Assembly: GCF_004123905.1 (NCBI RefSeq)
Contig: NZ_MZXW01000033.1
Location: 1 to 64,000, forward strand
Direction of reading: 5' to 3'
DNA length: 64,000 nucleotides
Origin: Bradyrhizobium betae
GTDB lineage: Bacteria; Pseudomonadota; Alphaproteobacteria; Rhizobiales; Xanthobacteraceae
Made by a program: the position numbers and the translations under genes. Shown here piece after piece: positions 17,125 to 26,137 of this stretch (its first letter is position 1; each line of letters opens with the position of its first letter). The notes beneath the pieces were generated by a model. The model searched no databases. It saw only the letters and a list, made by a program, of their open reading frames with translations, and had not been told where the DNA came from.

Positions 17125-17814
17125 TCAGGTCTTGATCGTGAATTCGTTGCCGCGCCCCGGATTGAAAGGTAGCGGCAGCGAGAGATAACCGTTCCGGGGA
17201 TCGCGGACGTAGTCGATGTAGCCTGAGGCTTCCTCGAACGCGTTCTCGCCGACGACGAGCGCGCCGGGCTTCAGGTGCGGCTCCAGCAATTTGAGAATGG
17301 GAAGATAGAGTGTGAAGGCGCCATCGAGCATCACCATGTCGATGTCGCCGCCGAGGTCGGAGTTGAGGGTTTCGCGCGCATCGCCGAGTCGAAACTCGAC
17401 GAAATCGGCGAGCCCCGCGGCGGCGACGTTCGCCCGCGCCCGCTCAATCTTGCCGGGTTCGAGATCGGTCCCGATCAGGCGGCCGCCGCCCATGTCGCGC
17501 AGTGCTGCCGCCATGTAGATCGCGGAAATCCCCATCGAGGAGCCGAACTCGACGATGCGTTTCGCCTTGCAGGAGCGGACGCACATGTAGAGGAAGAGTC
17601 CCAACCGCGGCGAAACGCTCAGGAAGTTGTCTGCGAAACCGTTGTAGAGCCCCTTCAAGTCGCGGCTTTCGGCCTCGATGACCCGGCCAATGATCTCCTC
17701 GCGGCTGCTGGTCCCATTTGTAAAGGTCTGTGCCAGCGGCGCATCGGCGGCTTCCGCTTCCTGATGGAGACGACGAAGAACGTCGGCGGCGAGGTCGTCA
17801 GTGAGTGAATCCAT
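17125..17814 (-). CDS. SAM-dependent O-methyltransferase-like protein
   Basis: 229 residues; the ATG at 17814 is preceded by AAGGAG, while an upstream in-frame ATG has none. Motif I IVEFGSSMGIS lies near residues 87-97, followed by GTDLEPGKIERARAN and the acidic MVMLDG loop, the layout of class I catechol/caffeoyl-CoA-type methyltransferases (Methyltransf_24). It would methylate a small hydroxylated molecule. The siderophore-interacting-type gene starts 18 bases downstream, so they are co-transcribed. Confidence 0.82.
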   Translation of the reverse strand: MDSLTDDLAADVLRRLHQEAEAADAPLAQTFTNGTSSREEIIGRVIEAESRDLKGLYNGFADNFLSVSPRLGLFLYMCVRSCKAKRIVEFGSSMGISAIYMAAALRDMGGGRLIGTDLEPGKIERARANVAAAGLADFVEFRLGDARETLNSDLGGDIDMVMLDGAFTLYLPILKLLEPHLKPGALVVGENAFEEASGYIDYVRDPRNGYLSLPLPFNPGRGNEFTIKT

Positions 17815-17919
17815 GTTTGTCGGCTCCTTCGGAATGCGCACGGCGCGCGTCGGAGCCTGCTTACGAAATCGCCCCTCCATCCGCATTCCGCGGACGCGAC
17901 AATCGATTGCGATTTCCGG

Positions 17920-18744
17920 TCAATGCGCAGCGAGACGGCGTTCGGCGAGATATCGCGCCGGCGGCTTACCCAGTGCCTTGCGGAACATGGTGACGAAGGC
18001 GCTCGCGCCCTCGTAGCCGAGATCGAGCGCCACGGCCTGGACCGACGATCCCTGGTCGAGGCGTTGAAGCGCGATCAGGATGTGGAGCTGCTGGCGCCAG
18101 CGGCCAAAGCTCATGCCGGTCTCGCGTTGCAGGATGCGGGTGAGGGTGCGCGGCGCCATCGCGATGCGCCGGCCCCAATCGTCGATGGTCGCGCGGTCGG
18201 AAGGATTTTCCATCATCGCGCTGGCAATCCGGCGCAACCTGACATCTTCAGGCATCGGGAAGCGCAATCCCTCGACCGGTGCCAGCGAGAGCTGGTCGAG
18301 CAGCACCGTCGCGATCCGGCCGTCGGTGCCGTCGATGTCGTACAGGGCAGGCATGTGGGTGGCATGGACCAGCAGGCGCTCCAGCAAGGGAGAGATCGTC
18401 AGCGCGCAGCATTGCCGGGGCAGCCTCAGTGCCGCATCCGGCTCGACGAACAGACAATAGATCTCGACATCGCCGGCGACGTTCACGCTGTGGGCGACAT
18501 CACGGGGAATCCAGACCGCGCAGCGCGGCGGCACGATCCAGACGCTTTGCCCGGCTTCCAGCCTGACGACGCCGCGCAAGGCCAACACAAGCTCGTCCTT
18601 GCGATGCGCGTGCATGGCCACCTCGGTGCCGTTCGTGACCATTTCGCCGCCGAAAGCAGCGATGGCGCGCGGCACGTCCTCCGGATTGAAATCGATGGTG
18701 TCATCCGGGCGAAGATCGCCGTCGTTGAGCCGGAAGAAGGGCAT
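17920..18744 (-). CDS. AraC-family regulator with cupin sensor
   Basis: 274 residues from the ATG at 18744 (MPFFRLNDGD). The N-terminal half is a cupin (MHAHRKDELVLALRG, then IVPPRCAVWIPRDVAHS). The C-terminal half has two helix-turn-helices, the second reading LDLGYEGASAFVTMFRKALG before PPARYLAERR. It lies upstream of the methyltransferase and reductase on the same strand with a 105-base gap, so it may control them. Confidence 0.88.
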   Translation of the reverse strand: MPFFRLNDGDLRPDDTIDFNPEDVPRAIAAFGGEMVTNGTEVAMHAHRKDELVLALRGVVRLEAGQSVWIVPPRCAVWIPRDVAHSVNVAGDVEIYCLFVEPDAALRLPRQCCALTISPLLERLLVHATHMPALYDIDGTDGRIATVLLDQLSLAPVEGLRFPMPEDVRLRRIASAMMENPSDRATIDDWGRRIAMAPRTLTRILQRETGMSFGRWRQQLHILIALQRLDQGSSVQAVALDLGYEGASAFVTMFRKALGKPPARYLAERRLAAH

Positions 18745-18844
18745 GGCGGGATGATTGATCGACCTGGAGGGATGGGCAGGACCCAACCAATATCAGGCCG
18801 ACGATTGCGACTTTCAACGCAGTGAGATCGAATCTCGATGGGTT

Positions 18845-19798
18845 CTAAACAGCTCGCTTCCTTGGCTTCCTGCGGGAGGACGGCTCCACGAACTCTCTCG
18901 CGACCGCTGCGGCCTGCGCGAGGTCGTGGCTGATGATTTCGAGCACGGCCTTGGCCGCGACAGACACCGCCCGCCGGGGATGATGCACCCAGGCGATCGA
19001 GCGCACGATCCGCTGTTCGTCGAAGCGATGTGCACGGATGGTGCCGCTTGCAAGCGACTGCCGAAGCGCGATCGTCGGCAGCACCGTCGCGAAATCGGTG
19101 GTTGCGATGACGTCGCAGAGGGCGGGCAGCGTGTCGAGCTCGAGCCGCGGGCGCAGGTCGATACCGACAGCAGCGGCGTGCTCGTCCAGGATCAGCCGCA
19201 GGCCGTGGCGTTTCGAGGGCAGCACCAGGTCGAAATTCGCGATGTGGTCGAAGCGCAGTTTGGCCGCTGGCTTCATTGGGCTGTCCTTGCGGAAGGCGAA
19301 CACCATCTCCTCGTCCATGATGTGATGCGCGGCCAGTGGCGTCTTCCGGCGCGGCACGTTGATCAGCGCGAAATCGAGCTGGCCGGTGTTGACCCAGTCG
19401 ACCAGCGTCTCCGTGTAGCCCTCGCAGGCCGACAGCGTGATCTCGGGATAGCGGCTGGCAACCGTCGCCGACGAACTCGCCATCGTGCTCTGCGCCACCG
19501 AGGTGATGAGGCCGACCGAGACGCGGCCCGAGATGCGCCCGCCGAGTTGCGCCATCTCCTGGCGCGCATGCTCGGCATCGCGCACGATCGGCGCCGTCAG
19601 CCGCACCAGCGCCTCGCCGGCACTGGTCAGCGTCATGCCCTGGACGCTGCGGTCGAACAGCTTTTGGCCAAGCTCGGCCTCGAGCTTGGCGATCTGCATG
19701 CTCAGCGCCGGCTGCACGATGTTGAGCTGGCGCGCGGCGCGCGTGACGTTCTTCTCCTCGGCCAGGCACAGGAAATATTGCATCTGCCGGAGTTCCAC
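18845..19798 (-). CDS. LysR-family regulator of the furan-carboxylate cluster
   Basis: About 317 residues from a GTG at 19798, favoured because AAGGA lies seven bases upstream and the product then opens VELRQMQYFLCLAEEKN, the usual LysR start. An ATG at 19840 would add 14 residues but has no ribosome site. The recognition helix is in LNIVQPALSMQIAKLEAELG. The effector domain follows. It is divergent from the UbiX/UbiD pair. Known hmf clusters also carry a LysR-type regulator, so the effector is probably a furan acid or its CoA ester. Confidence 0.85.
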   Translation of the reverse strand: MELRQMQYFLCLAEEKNVTRAARQLNIVQPALSMQIAKLEAELGQKLFDRSVQGMTLTSAGEALVRLTAPIVRDAEHARQEMAQLGGRISGRVSVGLITSVAQSTMASSSATVASRYPEITLSACEGYTETLVDWVNTGQLDFALINVPRRKTPLAAHHIMDEEMVFAFRKDSPMKPAAKLRFDHIANFDLVLPSKRHGLRLILDEHAAAVGIDLRPRLELDTLPALCDVIATTDFATVLPTIALRQSLASGTIRAHRFDEQRIVRSIAWVHHPRRAVSVAAKAVLEIISHDLAQAAAVAREFVEPSSRRKPRKRAV

Positions 19799-19851
19799 GG
19801 GCGTGTCCTTCGTTCGCCGATCTTGCTTGCTGTCGATCATTTCAGATGATG

Positions 19852-19870
19852 AATGATATAATCAATCATT
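19852..19870. promoter_or_regulatory. Dyad operator candidate between LysR regulator and hmfG
   Basis: A perfect inverted repeat, AATGAT-N7-ATCATT, in an AT-rich patch of otherwise GC-rich DNA. It contains a TATAAT (19857-19862) that could be the -10 box of hmfG. Site size and place fit a LysR binding site, although the canonical T-N11-A spacing is not exactly met at the dyad centre. Confidence 0.5.
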
Positions 19871-19953
19871 ATTTGTGGTGATGGTTGCGATTGCCTAGTC
19901 TGGTGATGGACCGCAGCCTCAGGCGCGCGTGCCCAGGGAGCGAAACCAGAAAT

Positions 19954-20574
19954 ATGCAGGACGCAACGCCCAAGCGGATGATCATCGGCATTTCCGGCGC
20001 TTCGGGCGTCACCTATGGCGTGCGCCTGCTCCAGCTGCTGCGCAATGCCGGCGTCGAGACCCATCTGGTGATGTCGAAGACGGCCGAGCTGACTTTTGCC
20101 TATGAGACCGATCTGAAGATCGCGGAGGTAAGGGAGCTCGCCAATGTCTGCCATGCGATCGACGACATGGCCTCGGCAATCTCGAGCGGCTCGTTCCGCA
20201 CCGCGGGGATGATCGTGGCGCCGTGCTCGATGCGCTCGATGTCCGAGATCGCTTCGGGCGTCACTACCACGCTGCTCACCCGCGCCGCAGACGTCGTGCT
20301 CAAGGAGCGCCGGCGCCTGGTGCTGATGGTGCGCGAGACCCCGCTGCACACCGGGCATTTGCGGACGATGACGGCGCTGTCCGAGACGGGTGCGATCATC
20401 GCGCCGCCGGTGCCGGCCTTCTACGCCAAGCCGGAAAACCTCGACGACATGGTCGAGCACACCGTCGGCCGTGTGCTCGACCTCTTTGACATCGATATCG
20501 GCGTGGTGCGCCGCTGGGGCGAGGACGAGGCGCTCAAGCGCCGCTCGCCGTCGCTGCGCAAGATCGGGCCCTGA
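19954..20574 (+). CDS. hmfG: UbiX-like flavin prenyltransferase
   Basis: 206 residues starting MQDATPKRMIIGISGASGVT; an upstream in-frame ATG at 19885 adds an unrelated arm. GISGASG binds the flavin phosphate. APCSMRSMSEIASG and MVRETPLHTGHLRTM are the hallmark UbiX/Pad1 motifs. The enzyme attaches a dimethylallyl group to FMN to give prenyl-FMN, the cofactor needed by the UbiD-type decarboxylase directly downstream. In Cupriavidus basilensis the equivalent gene is hmfG; the assignment here rests on gene order. Confidence 0.87.
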   Translation: MQDATPKRMIIGISGASGVTYGVRLLQLLRNAGVETHLVMSKTAELTFAYETDLKIAEVRELANVCHAIDDMASAISSGSFRTAGMIVAPCSMRSMSEIASGVTTTLLTRAADVVLKERRRLVLMVRETPLHTGHLRTMTALSETGAIIAPPVPAFYAKPENLDDMVEHTVGRVLDLFDIDIGVVRRWGEDEALKRRSPSLRKIGP

Positions 20575-20599
20575 CCTGAAGACCTCCAAGGAAAGTCAT

Positions 20600-22021
20600 A
20601 TGCAAATGGAAACTCCGGCCAGGACAAGTGTAAATGCGCCTGCTGATCTGCGCGCGTGGCTCGCTTATCTCGCCCAACGCGGCAAGCTCGCGATTGCCCG
20701 CGAGGGCATTGGTCTGGCCGACGAACTCGCCGCAATCGCCAAGCGTCTGGAGCGCGAAAGTGCCGTGCTGTTTCCGCGTCCTGACGGGCACGCGATTCCC
20801 GTTGTTGCGAACCTCTTTGCCGGCCGCGACTGGGTCGCCGAGTCCATCGGGGTGACCGAGGACCAGCTGCTGCCGCGGTTTCTTGCTGCCGCAAGCCATC
20901 CGCTGCCGACGCATGAGGTTGCGAGTGGGCCGGTGCAGGACGTCGTTCACAACGAGGTCGATCTGCTCCGCCAGCTTCCGGTGCCCAAGCACAATGAGCG
21001 CGACAGCGGTCCCTACATCACCGCCGGCCTGCTGATCGCCCGCAATCCCAGGACGGGTGTGCAGAACGTCTCGATCCACCGCTGCCAGATCTCTGGCAAG
21101 AACCGCATCGGCGTGCTGCTACTGCCGCGGCACACGTTCTCCTATTATCGCTTTGCGGAGGAGATGGGCCAGGCGCTGGAGATCGCGATCGTCATCGGCG
21201 CGCATCCGGCGCTGATGCTGGCATCTCAAGCCATCGCCGCGCTCGACGAGGACGAGATGGCGATCGCAGGCGCGCTGCTTGGTTCGCCGGTCGATGTCGT
21301 GAAATGCCGCACCAATTCGGTTCGCGTTCCCGCGCATGCGGAGATCGTGATCGAAGGACGTATCCTGCAGGGCGTGCGCGAGCCGGAAGGGCCGTTCGGC
21401 GAATTCCCTCAATATTACGGCCCGCGCGCCAATCGCGAGGTGATCGAGGTCGATGCGATCACGCATCGCAGGGCGCCAATCTTTCACACGATCGTCGGCG
21501 GCGGTTTCGAGCATCTGATCCTCGGCGGCGTGCCACGCGAGGCGACGCTGCTTCAGCATCTGCGCCGCAGCTTCCCGAATGTGCTCGACGTTCGCCTGAC
21601 GCGCGGCGGCACCTGCCGCTACCATCTTGCCATCAAGATCGACAAGACCAACGACGGTGAGCCCAAGAACATCATGATGTGCGCTTTCGGCGCGCATTAC
21701 GACATCAAGCAGGTGATCGTGGTGGACAAGGACGTCGACATCTCCTCGTCCGAGGAGATCGAATGGGCGGTGGCGACGCGCTTCCAGGCCGACCGCGATC
21801 TCATGGTCGTATCAGGCGCGCTCGGCTCAAAGCTCGATCCGACCACCGACAACGGCATCGGCGCCAAGATGGGCCTCGATGCGACCGCGCCGGTCAGCGC
21901 GCCCGAGCTCGCTTTCAAGCGCATCCGCGTCAGGGGCGAGGAGGAGGTCGATCTCGCCACCGCCTTGCAGGCCGACCCGGGCGCCGCGGTCGCGCGGTTT
22001 CTTGCGGAGGCGCGGACGTGA
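20600..22021 (+). CDS. hmfF: UbiD-family decarboxylase, probable 2,5-furandicarboxylate decarboxylase
   Basis: 473 residues; AAGGAAAG precedes the ATG at 20600. The active-site segment VREPEGPFGEFPQYYG carries the two conserved glutamates of UbiD enzymes, and the preceding RCQISGKNRIGVLLLP region is typical. With prenyl-FMN it would remove one carboxylate from 2,5-furandicarboxylate to give 2-furoate, as HmfF does. The neighbouring hmfABCDE-like genes supply the rest of the route, which makes a ubiquinone role unlikely. Confidence 0.85.
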   Translation: MQMETPARTSVNAPADLRAWLAYLAQRGKLAIAREGIGLADELAAIAKRLERESAVLFPRPDGHAIPVVANLFAGRDWVAESIGVTEDQLLPRFLAAASHPLPTHEVASGPVQDVVHNEVDLLRQLPVPKHNERDSGPYITAGLLIARNPRTGVQNVSIHRCQISGKNRIGVLLLPRHTFSYYRFAEEMGQALEIAIVIGAHPALMLASQAIAALDEDEMAIAGALLGSPVDVVKCRTNSVRVPAHAEIVIEGRILQGVREPEGPFGEFPQYYGPRANREVIEVDAITHRRAPIFHTIVGGGFEHLILGGVPREATLLQHLRRSFPNVLDVRLTRGGTCRYHLAIKIDKTNDGEPKNIMMCAFGAHYDIKQVIVVDKDVDISSSEEIEWAVATRFQADRDLMVVSGALGSKLDPTTDNGIGAKMGLDATAPVSAPELAFKRIRVRGEEEVDLATALQADPGAAVARFLAEART

Positions 22022-22145
22022 GCGGGTTACCGGCCGATAGGGACTTGCGTCGCTTTGCGCGGTTGGAATATGTAGCCGGTGCTGCTTATAGTGCCGCGCC
22101 AACAAGCCAATCATTTTGCGGCGCAATGCCGGGAGGAAGGAACTG

Positions 22146-22985
22146 ATGTCGACGGCCCTGCGCATCGCCCATGGCGCTTTCGGCAGGGTCGCTCTGCTCG
22201 ACATGGATCGTTCGCTGGTCCGTCACGCCCATCATCACTGCCACGTCCTGCTCAAGGTCGAGGGCGCCGACACCCAGTTCATGGTCGGCGACCAGGTGAC
22301 GCCGCTGACGGACGCCGCCGCCGTCCTCGTCGACGGCTGGAAGCCGCACGCTTACGTGCATGACGTCAATCGCCCGAAAACCCTCATCATGGCGCTCTAC
22401 ATTGAGCCGGAATGGCTGAAGGAGTTCCGTCCCGGCTGGGCCGCGAGCGGCGCGCCCGGCTTTTTCGAGCGTCCGTCGGGCGAGGTGTCGCCGCGCATCC
22501 GCCAGCTTACGCTGCATTTGGCGGCCGAAATGATGGCGAATCCGGATGCGGTGCGGACTCACGAGCAGACGCTGTCCGACCTCATGATCGCGGTGATCGA
22601 GCGCTTCACGCCCTGGCGCAGCTTTCCGACCTCGATCCGCGGCATGAGCGCGGTGAGCTGCGACTGGCGCATCCGCCGCGCGATGGACGCGATGCGGGTG
22701 CATGATTCCTATGCCAACGTCGATCAGTTCGTGAAGGGCGCAGGGCTCTCGCGTGCGCAGTTCTTCCGCCTGTTCGAGACATCGCTCGGTGTCTCGCCGA
22801 AGATTTATCTCAACGTCGTGCGCATCGAGCGCGCGCTCGATGCTGTGATGCGCGAGGACACGCCGCTCGGTGAGCTCAGCGAGCGGTTTGGCTTTCCGGA
22901 GCCGGCGCATTTCACGCGGTTTTTCCGCGATCATGCCGGCGTCAGCCCGCGCGAGTTTCGCAACGTCTCGCGTCTCGCTGGTTGA
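22146..22985 (+). CDS. AraC-family regulator in the furan cluster
   Basis: 279 residues; GGAGGAAGGA ahead of the ATG at 22146 decides the start. An N-terminal AraC-binding-like cupin (RHAHHHCHVLLKVEGADTQF) precedes the HTH domain, whose parts read GLSRAQFFRLFETSLGVSP and RFGFPEPAHFTRFFRDHAGV. It lies between hmfF and hmfA on the same strand. Described hmf clusters contain a second regulator as well, so this protein may control the hmfA-E operon. Confidence 0.88.
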   Translation: MSTALRIAHGAFGRVALLDMDRSLVRHAHHHCHVLLKVEGADTQFMVGDQVTPLTDAAAVLVDGWKPHAYVHDVNRPKTLIMALYIEPEWLKEFRPGWAASGAPGFFERPSGEVSPRIRQLTLHLAAEMMANPDAVRTHEQTLSDLMIAVIERFTPWRSFPTSIRGMSAVSCDWRIRRAMDAMRVHDSYANVDQFVKGAGLSRAQFFRLFETSLGVSPKIYLNVVRIERALDAVMREDTPLGELSERFGFPEPAHFTRFFRDHAGVSPREFRNVSRLAG

Positions 22986-23128
22986 TTCTTTTGGGTTGAT
23001 ATTGCGCTGCACGCGCGCGAATGAGACGATTTGGTAAGTCGTGAGAGCGGGTGGTATGGCCCCCGCATCCCCTGTCCTGACATCTGTCACCGTCGCGTCA
23101 AAGAACGCGTCGGGAGGTATGCCGGGAC

Positions 23129-26100
23129 ATGGTGCAGGCTGCGGTTCAATCCGCAAATTCAGTCGATCAGGGTGGCGAGAGGCCGTGGGTCGGGCGTTCG
23201 ATCGAGCGCGTCGAGGACGCCGCGCTGCTCTCTGGCCGCGGCCGCTTCATCGACGATCTCGGCGTCGCGCCCGGCACGCTGCACGCGACGATTTTGCGCT
23301 CGCCGCACGCGCATGCCGATATTCTTTCCATCGATACTGAAGCCGCGAAGCGTCTGCCGGGCGTTGCCGCGGTCCTGACGGGCGAGGACGTCAAGGCGGT
23401 CACGACAACCCTCGTCGTCGGTGTGAAGGCGCCGGTCGAATGCTGGCCGATTGCGATGGACCGCGTGCGCTATGTCGGCGAGCCCGTCGCCGTGGTCGTT
23501 GCGACCGACCGCGCACGTGCCGAGGATGCGGCAGAGCTGATCAACGTCGAATATCGCCCGCGCGGCGCCGTGGTCGATCCGCTCGGCGCGCTCGCATCAG
23601 GCGCGCCGGTGCTGCATGACGGCTTCCCCGGCAATCTCGCCAGCGAACGCACTTTCCGTTACGGCGACCCTGAAAAGGCGTTTGCGGACGCGCCGCATCG
23701 CTTCTCCATCGACATCAGATACCCCCGCAACTCATGCACGCCGATCGAGACCTATGGCGTCGTTGCATCGCACGATGCCGGCGAGGATGCCTACGAGGTG
23801 CTCGCCAATTTCCAGGGCCCGTTCAGCATCCACACGGTCATTGCGCGTGCGCTGAAGGTGCCGGGCAACCGGCTGCGGCTGCGCACGCCGCCTGATTCCG
23901 GTGGCAGCTTTGGCGTCAAGCAGGGTGTGTTTCCCTACATCGTGCTGATCGCGGCCGCCGCGCGCGTTGCGGGTCGGCCAGTGAAGTGGATCGAGGATCG
24001 GCTCGAGCATCTCGCTGCGTCGGTGTCGGCGACCAATCGCGCGACGACCTTGGCGGCGGCGGTCGCGGCTGACGGAAAGATCCTCGCGCTCGATTGGGAC
24101 CAGGTCGAGGATTGCGGCGCGCATCTGCGCGCACCCGAGCCGGCGACGCTCTACCGCATGCACGGCAACATGACCGGCGCCTACGACATTGGTCACGTCA
24201 AGATCCGCAACCGCGTCGTCGTCACCAACAAGACGCCGACCGGTCTCAATCGAGGTTTTGGCGGACCGCAGGTCTATTTCGCGCTGGAGCGATTGGTTCA
24301 GAGGATCGCAATCGGCCTCGGCCTCGATCCGCTCGATGTGATCAAGCGCAATCTGATTGACGCCGGCGCGTTTCCCTATCGCACCGCGACCGGTGCCTTG
24401 CTTGATTCCGGCAACTACCAGGAAGCGGTTTCGCGCGCGGTCGCGCAGGGCAGGCTTGCCGAGTTGAAGGCGAAGCGCGACGAGGCGCGGGCGCAGGGGC
24501 GGCTCTACGGCATCGGCTTCACCGCGGTGGTCGAGCCCAGCGTCTCCAACATGGGCTATATCACGACCGTGCTGACGGCGGCCGAGCGCCGCAAGGCCGG
24601 TCCGAAGAACGGCGCGCAGGCAACGGCGACTGTTGGGCTTGATCCGGTCGGCAGCGTCACCGTTCACGTTGCCTCCGTGCCGCAGGGGCAGGGCCACCGC
24701 ACGGTGCTGTCGCAGGTCGTCGCCGACGTGTTCGGCCTTCAGCCAAAGGATATCCGCGTCAATACCGAGATCGACACGGCCAAGGATGCCTGGTCGATCG
24801 CGTCGGGGAATTACGCCAGCCGTTTTGCGGCAGCAGTCGCCGGTACCGCAAAGCTCGCGGCGGAGCGCGTCGCCGGGCGTCTCGCTCGCATTGCAGCCAG
24901 CCAGTTGAACGTCGAGGTCGTCGACATCGTGTTCGCGAAGGGCTTCGTCGCTTCCAAACATAATCCTGAAAACCGCATTGCGTTCTCGCGCGTCGCGGCG
25001 CTCAGCCACTGGTCGCCGGGCTCGCTGCCTGACGATGCCGGCCAGACCATTCGCGAGACAATGTTCTGGACGCCGCCGGAGCTGACGCCGCCTGACGAGG
25101 ACGACCGCATCAACTCCTCGCTTTGCCACGGTTTCATTTTCGACTTCTGCGGCGTCGAGATCGACCGCGTTACGCTGGAGACGCGGATCGACCGGTACGT
25201 CACCATGCATGACTGCGGCACCATTTTGCATCCCGGCATGGTCAACGGCCAGATCCGCGGCGGTTTTGCCCAGGCGCTCGGCGCCGCGCTCTACGAGGAA
25301 TATGCCTACGCCGAGGACGGCAGCTTTCTCACCGGGACTCTCGCCGACTATCTGCTGCCGACCACAACCGAGGTGCCGGAGCCCGAGATCATCCACATGG
25401 AGACGCCGTCGCCGTTCACGCCGCTCGGCGCAAAAGGCGTCGGCGAGGGCAATTGCATGTCGACACCGGTCTGCCTCGCCAATGCGGTTGCGGATGCGCT
25501 CGGCGTTGCCGACATCACGCTGCCTCTGGTGCCGGCGCGACTGGCTGAACTCGTGCGCGGCGCCGAACCGCCGCCTCCGGCTGGCGGCGCGGCTGTCGCG
25601 CCTGTGCGCGAAGGCGACCGGCGATTGCGCGGCGAGGGGCAGGCCTTGGTCAAGGGCGTGCCCGAGCAGGTCTGGGCGATGCTGCTCGATCCCGCGACGC
25701 TGCAATCGGTCATTCCCGGCTGCCAGCGCGTCGACAAGATCACGGACACGCATTTCCGCGCCGACGTGACGCTCGGCATAGGCCCCGTCTCGGGGCGCTA
25801 TCGCGCCGATGTCGAGCTGTTCGATCTCGATCCGCCACGCGCCGTCTCCTTGCGCGGAGGAGCGACCGGTGCGCTCGGCTTTGGCAACGCCGAGGGACGC
25901 ATCACGCTAGCGCCCGACGGCAAGGACGGAACGAAGCTGACCTACAGCTATGACGCCGCTATCGGCGGCAAGGTCGCGAGCATCGGCGGCCGCCTGCTCG
26001 ACGGCGCAACGCGGGTGATCATCGACCAGTTCTTCACGGCGCTCGCCCGCAAGGCCGGCGGCGGCGCGCCGGGCGGCGGCTTCTCGCTGTTCGCGCTGCT

Positions 26101-26137
26101 GGCGAAGGTGGCCGGCCTGTTCGGAGGGCGCCGATGA
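23129..26137 (+). CDS. hmfA: Molybdenum 2-furoyl-CoA dehydrogenase large subunit fused to a CoxG-like domain
   Basis: 1002 residues. Residues ~20-810 are a complete xanthine-oxidase-family molybdopterin subunit: ERVEDAALLSGRGRFIDDL at the N-terminus, GQGHRTVLSQVVADVFG for cofactor binding, and GAKGVGEGNC with the catalytic glutamate. Residues ~830-980 are an extra SRPBCC/CoxG-like domain (LRGEGQALVKGVPEQVW and VIPGCQ), usually a separate protein that helps membrane anchoring or assembly. With the next two genes it should hydroxylate 2-furoyl-CoA at C5. Gene order large-FAD-FeS matches hmfABC. Confidence 0.85.
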   Translation: MVQAAVQSANSVDQGGERPWVGRSIERVEDAALLSGRGRFIDDLGVAPGTLHATILRSPHAHADILSIDTEAAKRLPGVAAVLTGEDVKAVTTTLVVGVKAPVECWPIAMDRVRYVGEPVAVVVATDRARAEDAAELINVEYRPRGAVVDPLGALASGAPVLHDGFPGNLASERTFRYGDPEKAFADAPHRFSIDIRYPRNSCTPIETYGVVASHDAGEDAYEVLANFQGPFSIHTVIARALKVPGNRLRLRTPPDSGGSFGVKQGVFPYIVLIAAAARVAGRPVKWIEDRLEHLAASVSATNRATTLAAAVAADGKILALDWDQVEDCGAHLRAPEPATLYRMHGNMTGAYDIGHVKIRNRVVVTNKTPTGLNRGFGGPQVYFALERLVQRIAIGLGLDPLDVIKRNLIDAGAFPYRTATGALLDSGNYQEAVSRAVAQGRLAELKAKRDEARAQGRLYGIGFTAVVEPSVSNMGYITTVLTAAERRKAGPKNGAQATATVGLDPVGSVTVHVASVPQGQGHRTVLSQVVADVFGLQPKDIRVNTEIDTAKDAWSIASGNYASRFAAAVAGTAKLAAERVAGRLARIAASQLNVEVVDIVFAKGFVASKHNPENRIAFSRVAALSHWSPGSLPDDAGQTIRETMFWTPPELTPPDEDDRINSSLCHGFIFDFCGVEIDRVTLETRIDRYVTMHDCGTILHPGMVNGQIRGGFAQALGAALYEEYAYAEDGSFLTGTLADYLLPTTTEVPEPEIIHMETPSPFTPLGAKGVGEGNCMSTPVCLANAVADALGVADITLPLVPARLAELVRGAEPPPPAGGAAVAPVREGDRRLRGEGQALVKGVPEQVWAMLLDPATLQSVIPGCQRVDKITDTHFRADVTLGIGPVSGRYRADVELFDLDPPRAVSLRGGATGALGFGNAEGRITLAPDGKDGTKLTYSYDAAIGGKVASIGGRLLDGATRVIIDQFFTALARKAGGGAPGGGFSLFALLAKVAGLFGGRR

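Noticed and set aside
19954..22021. UbiX/UbiD as ubiquinone biosynthesis genes
   Set aside because: Context with the hydroxylase, CoA synthetase and crotonase genes fits furan-acid decarboxylation better.
23732..25753. A 673-codon minus-strand open frame
   Set aside because: Antisense to the molybdenum hydroxylase large subunit, low-complexity Arg/His/Asp composition, no ribosome site or family.
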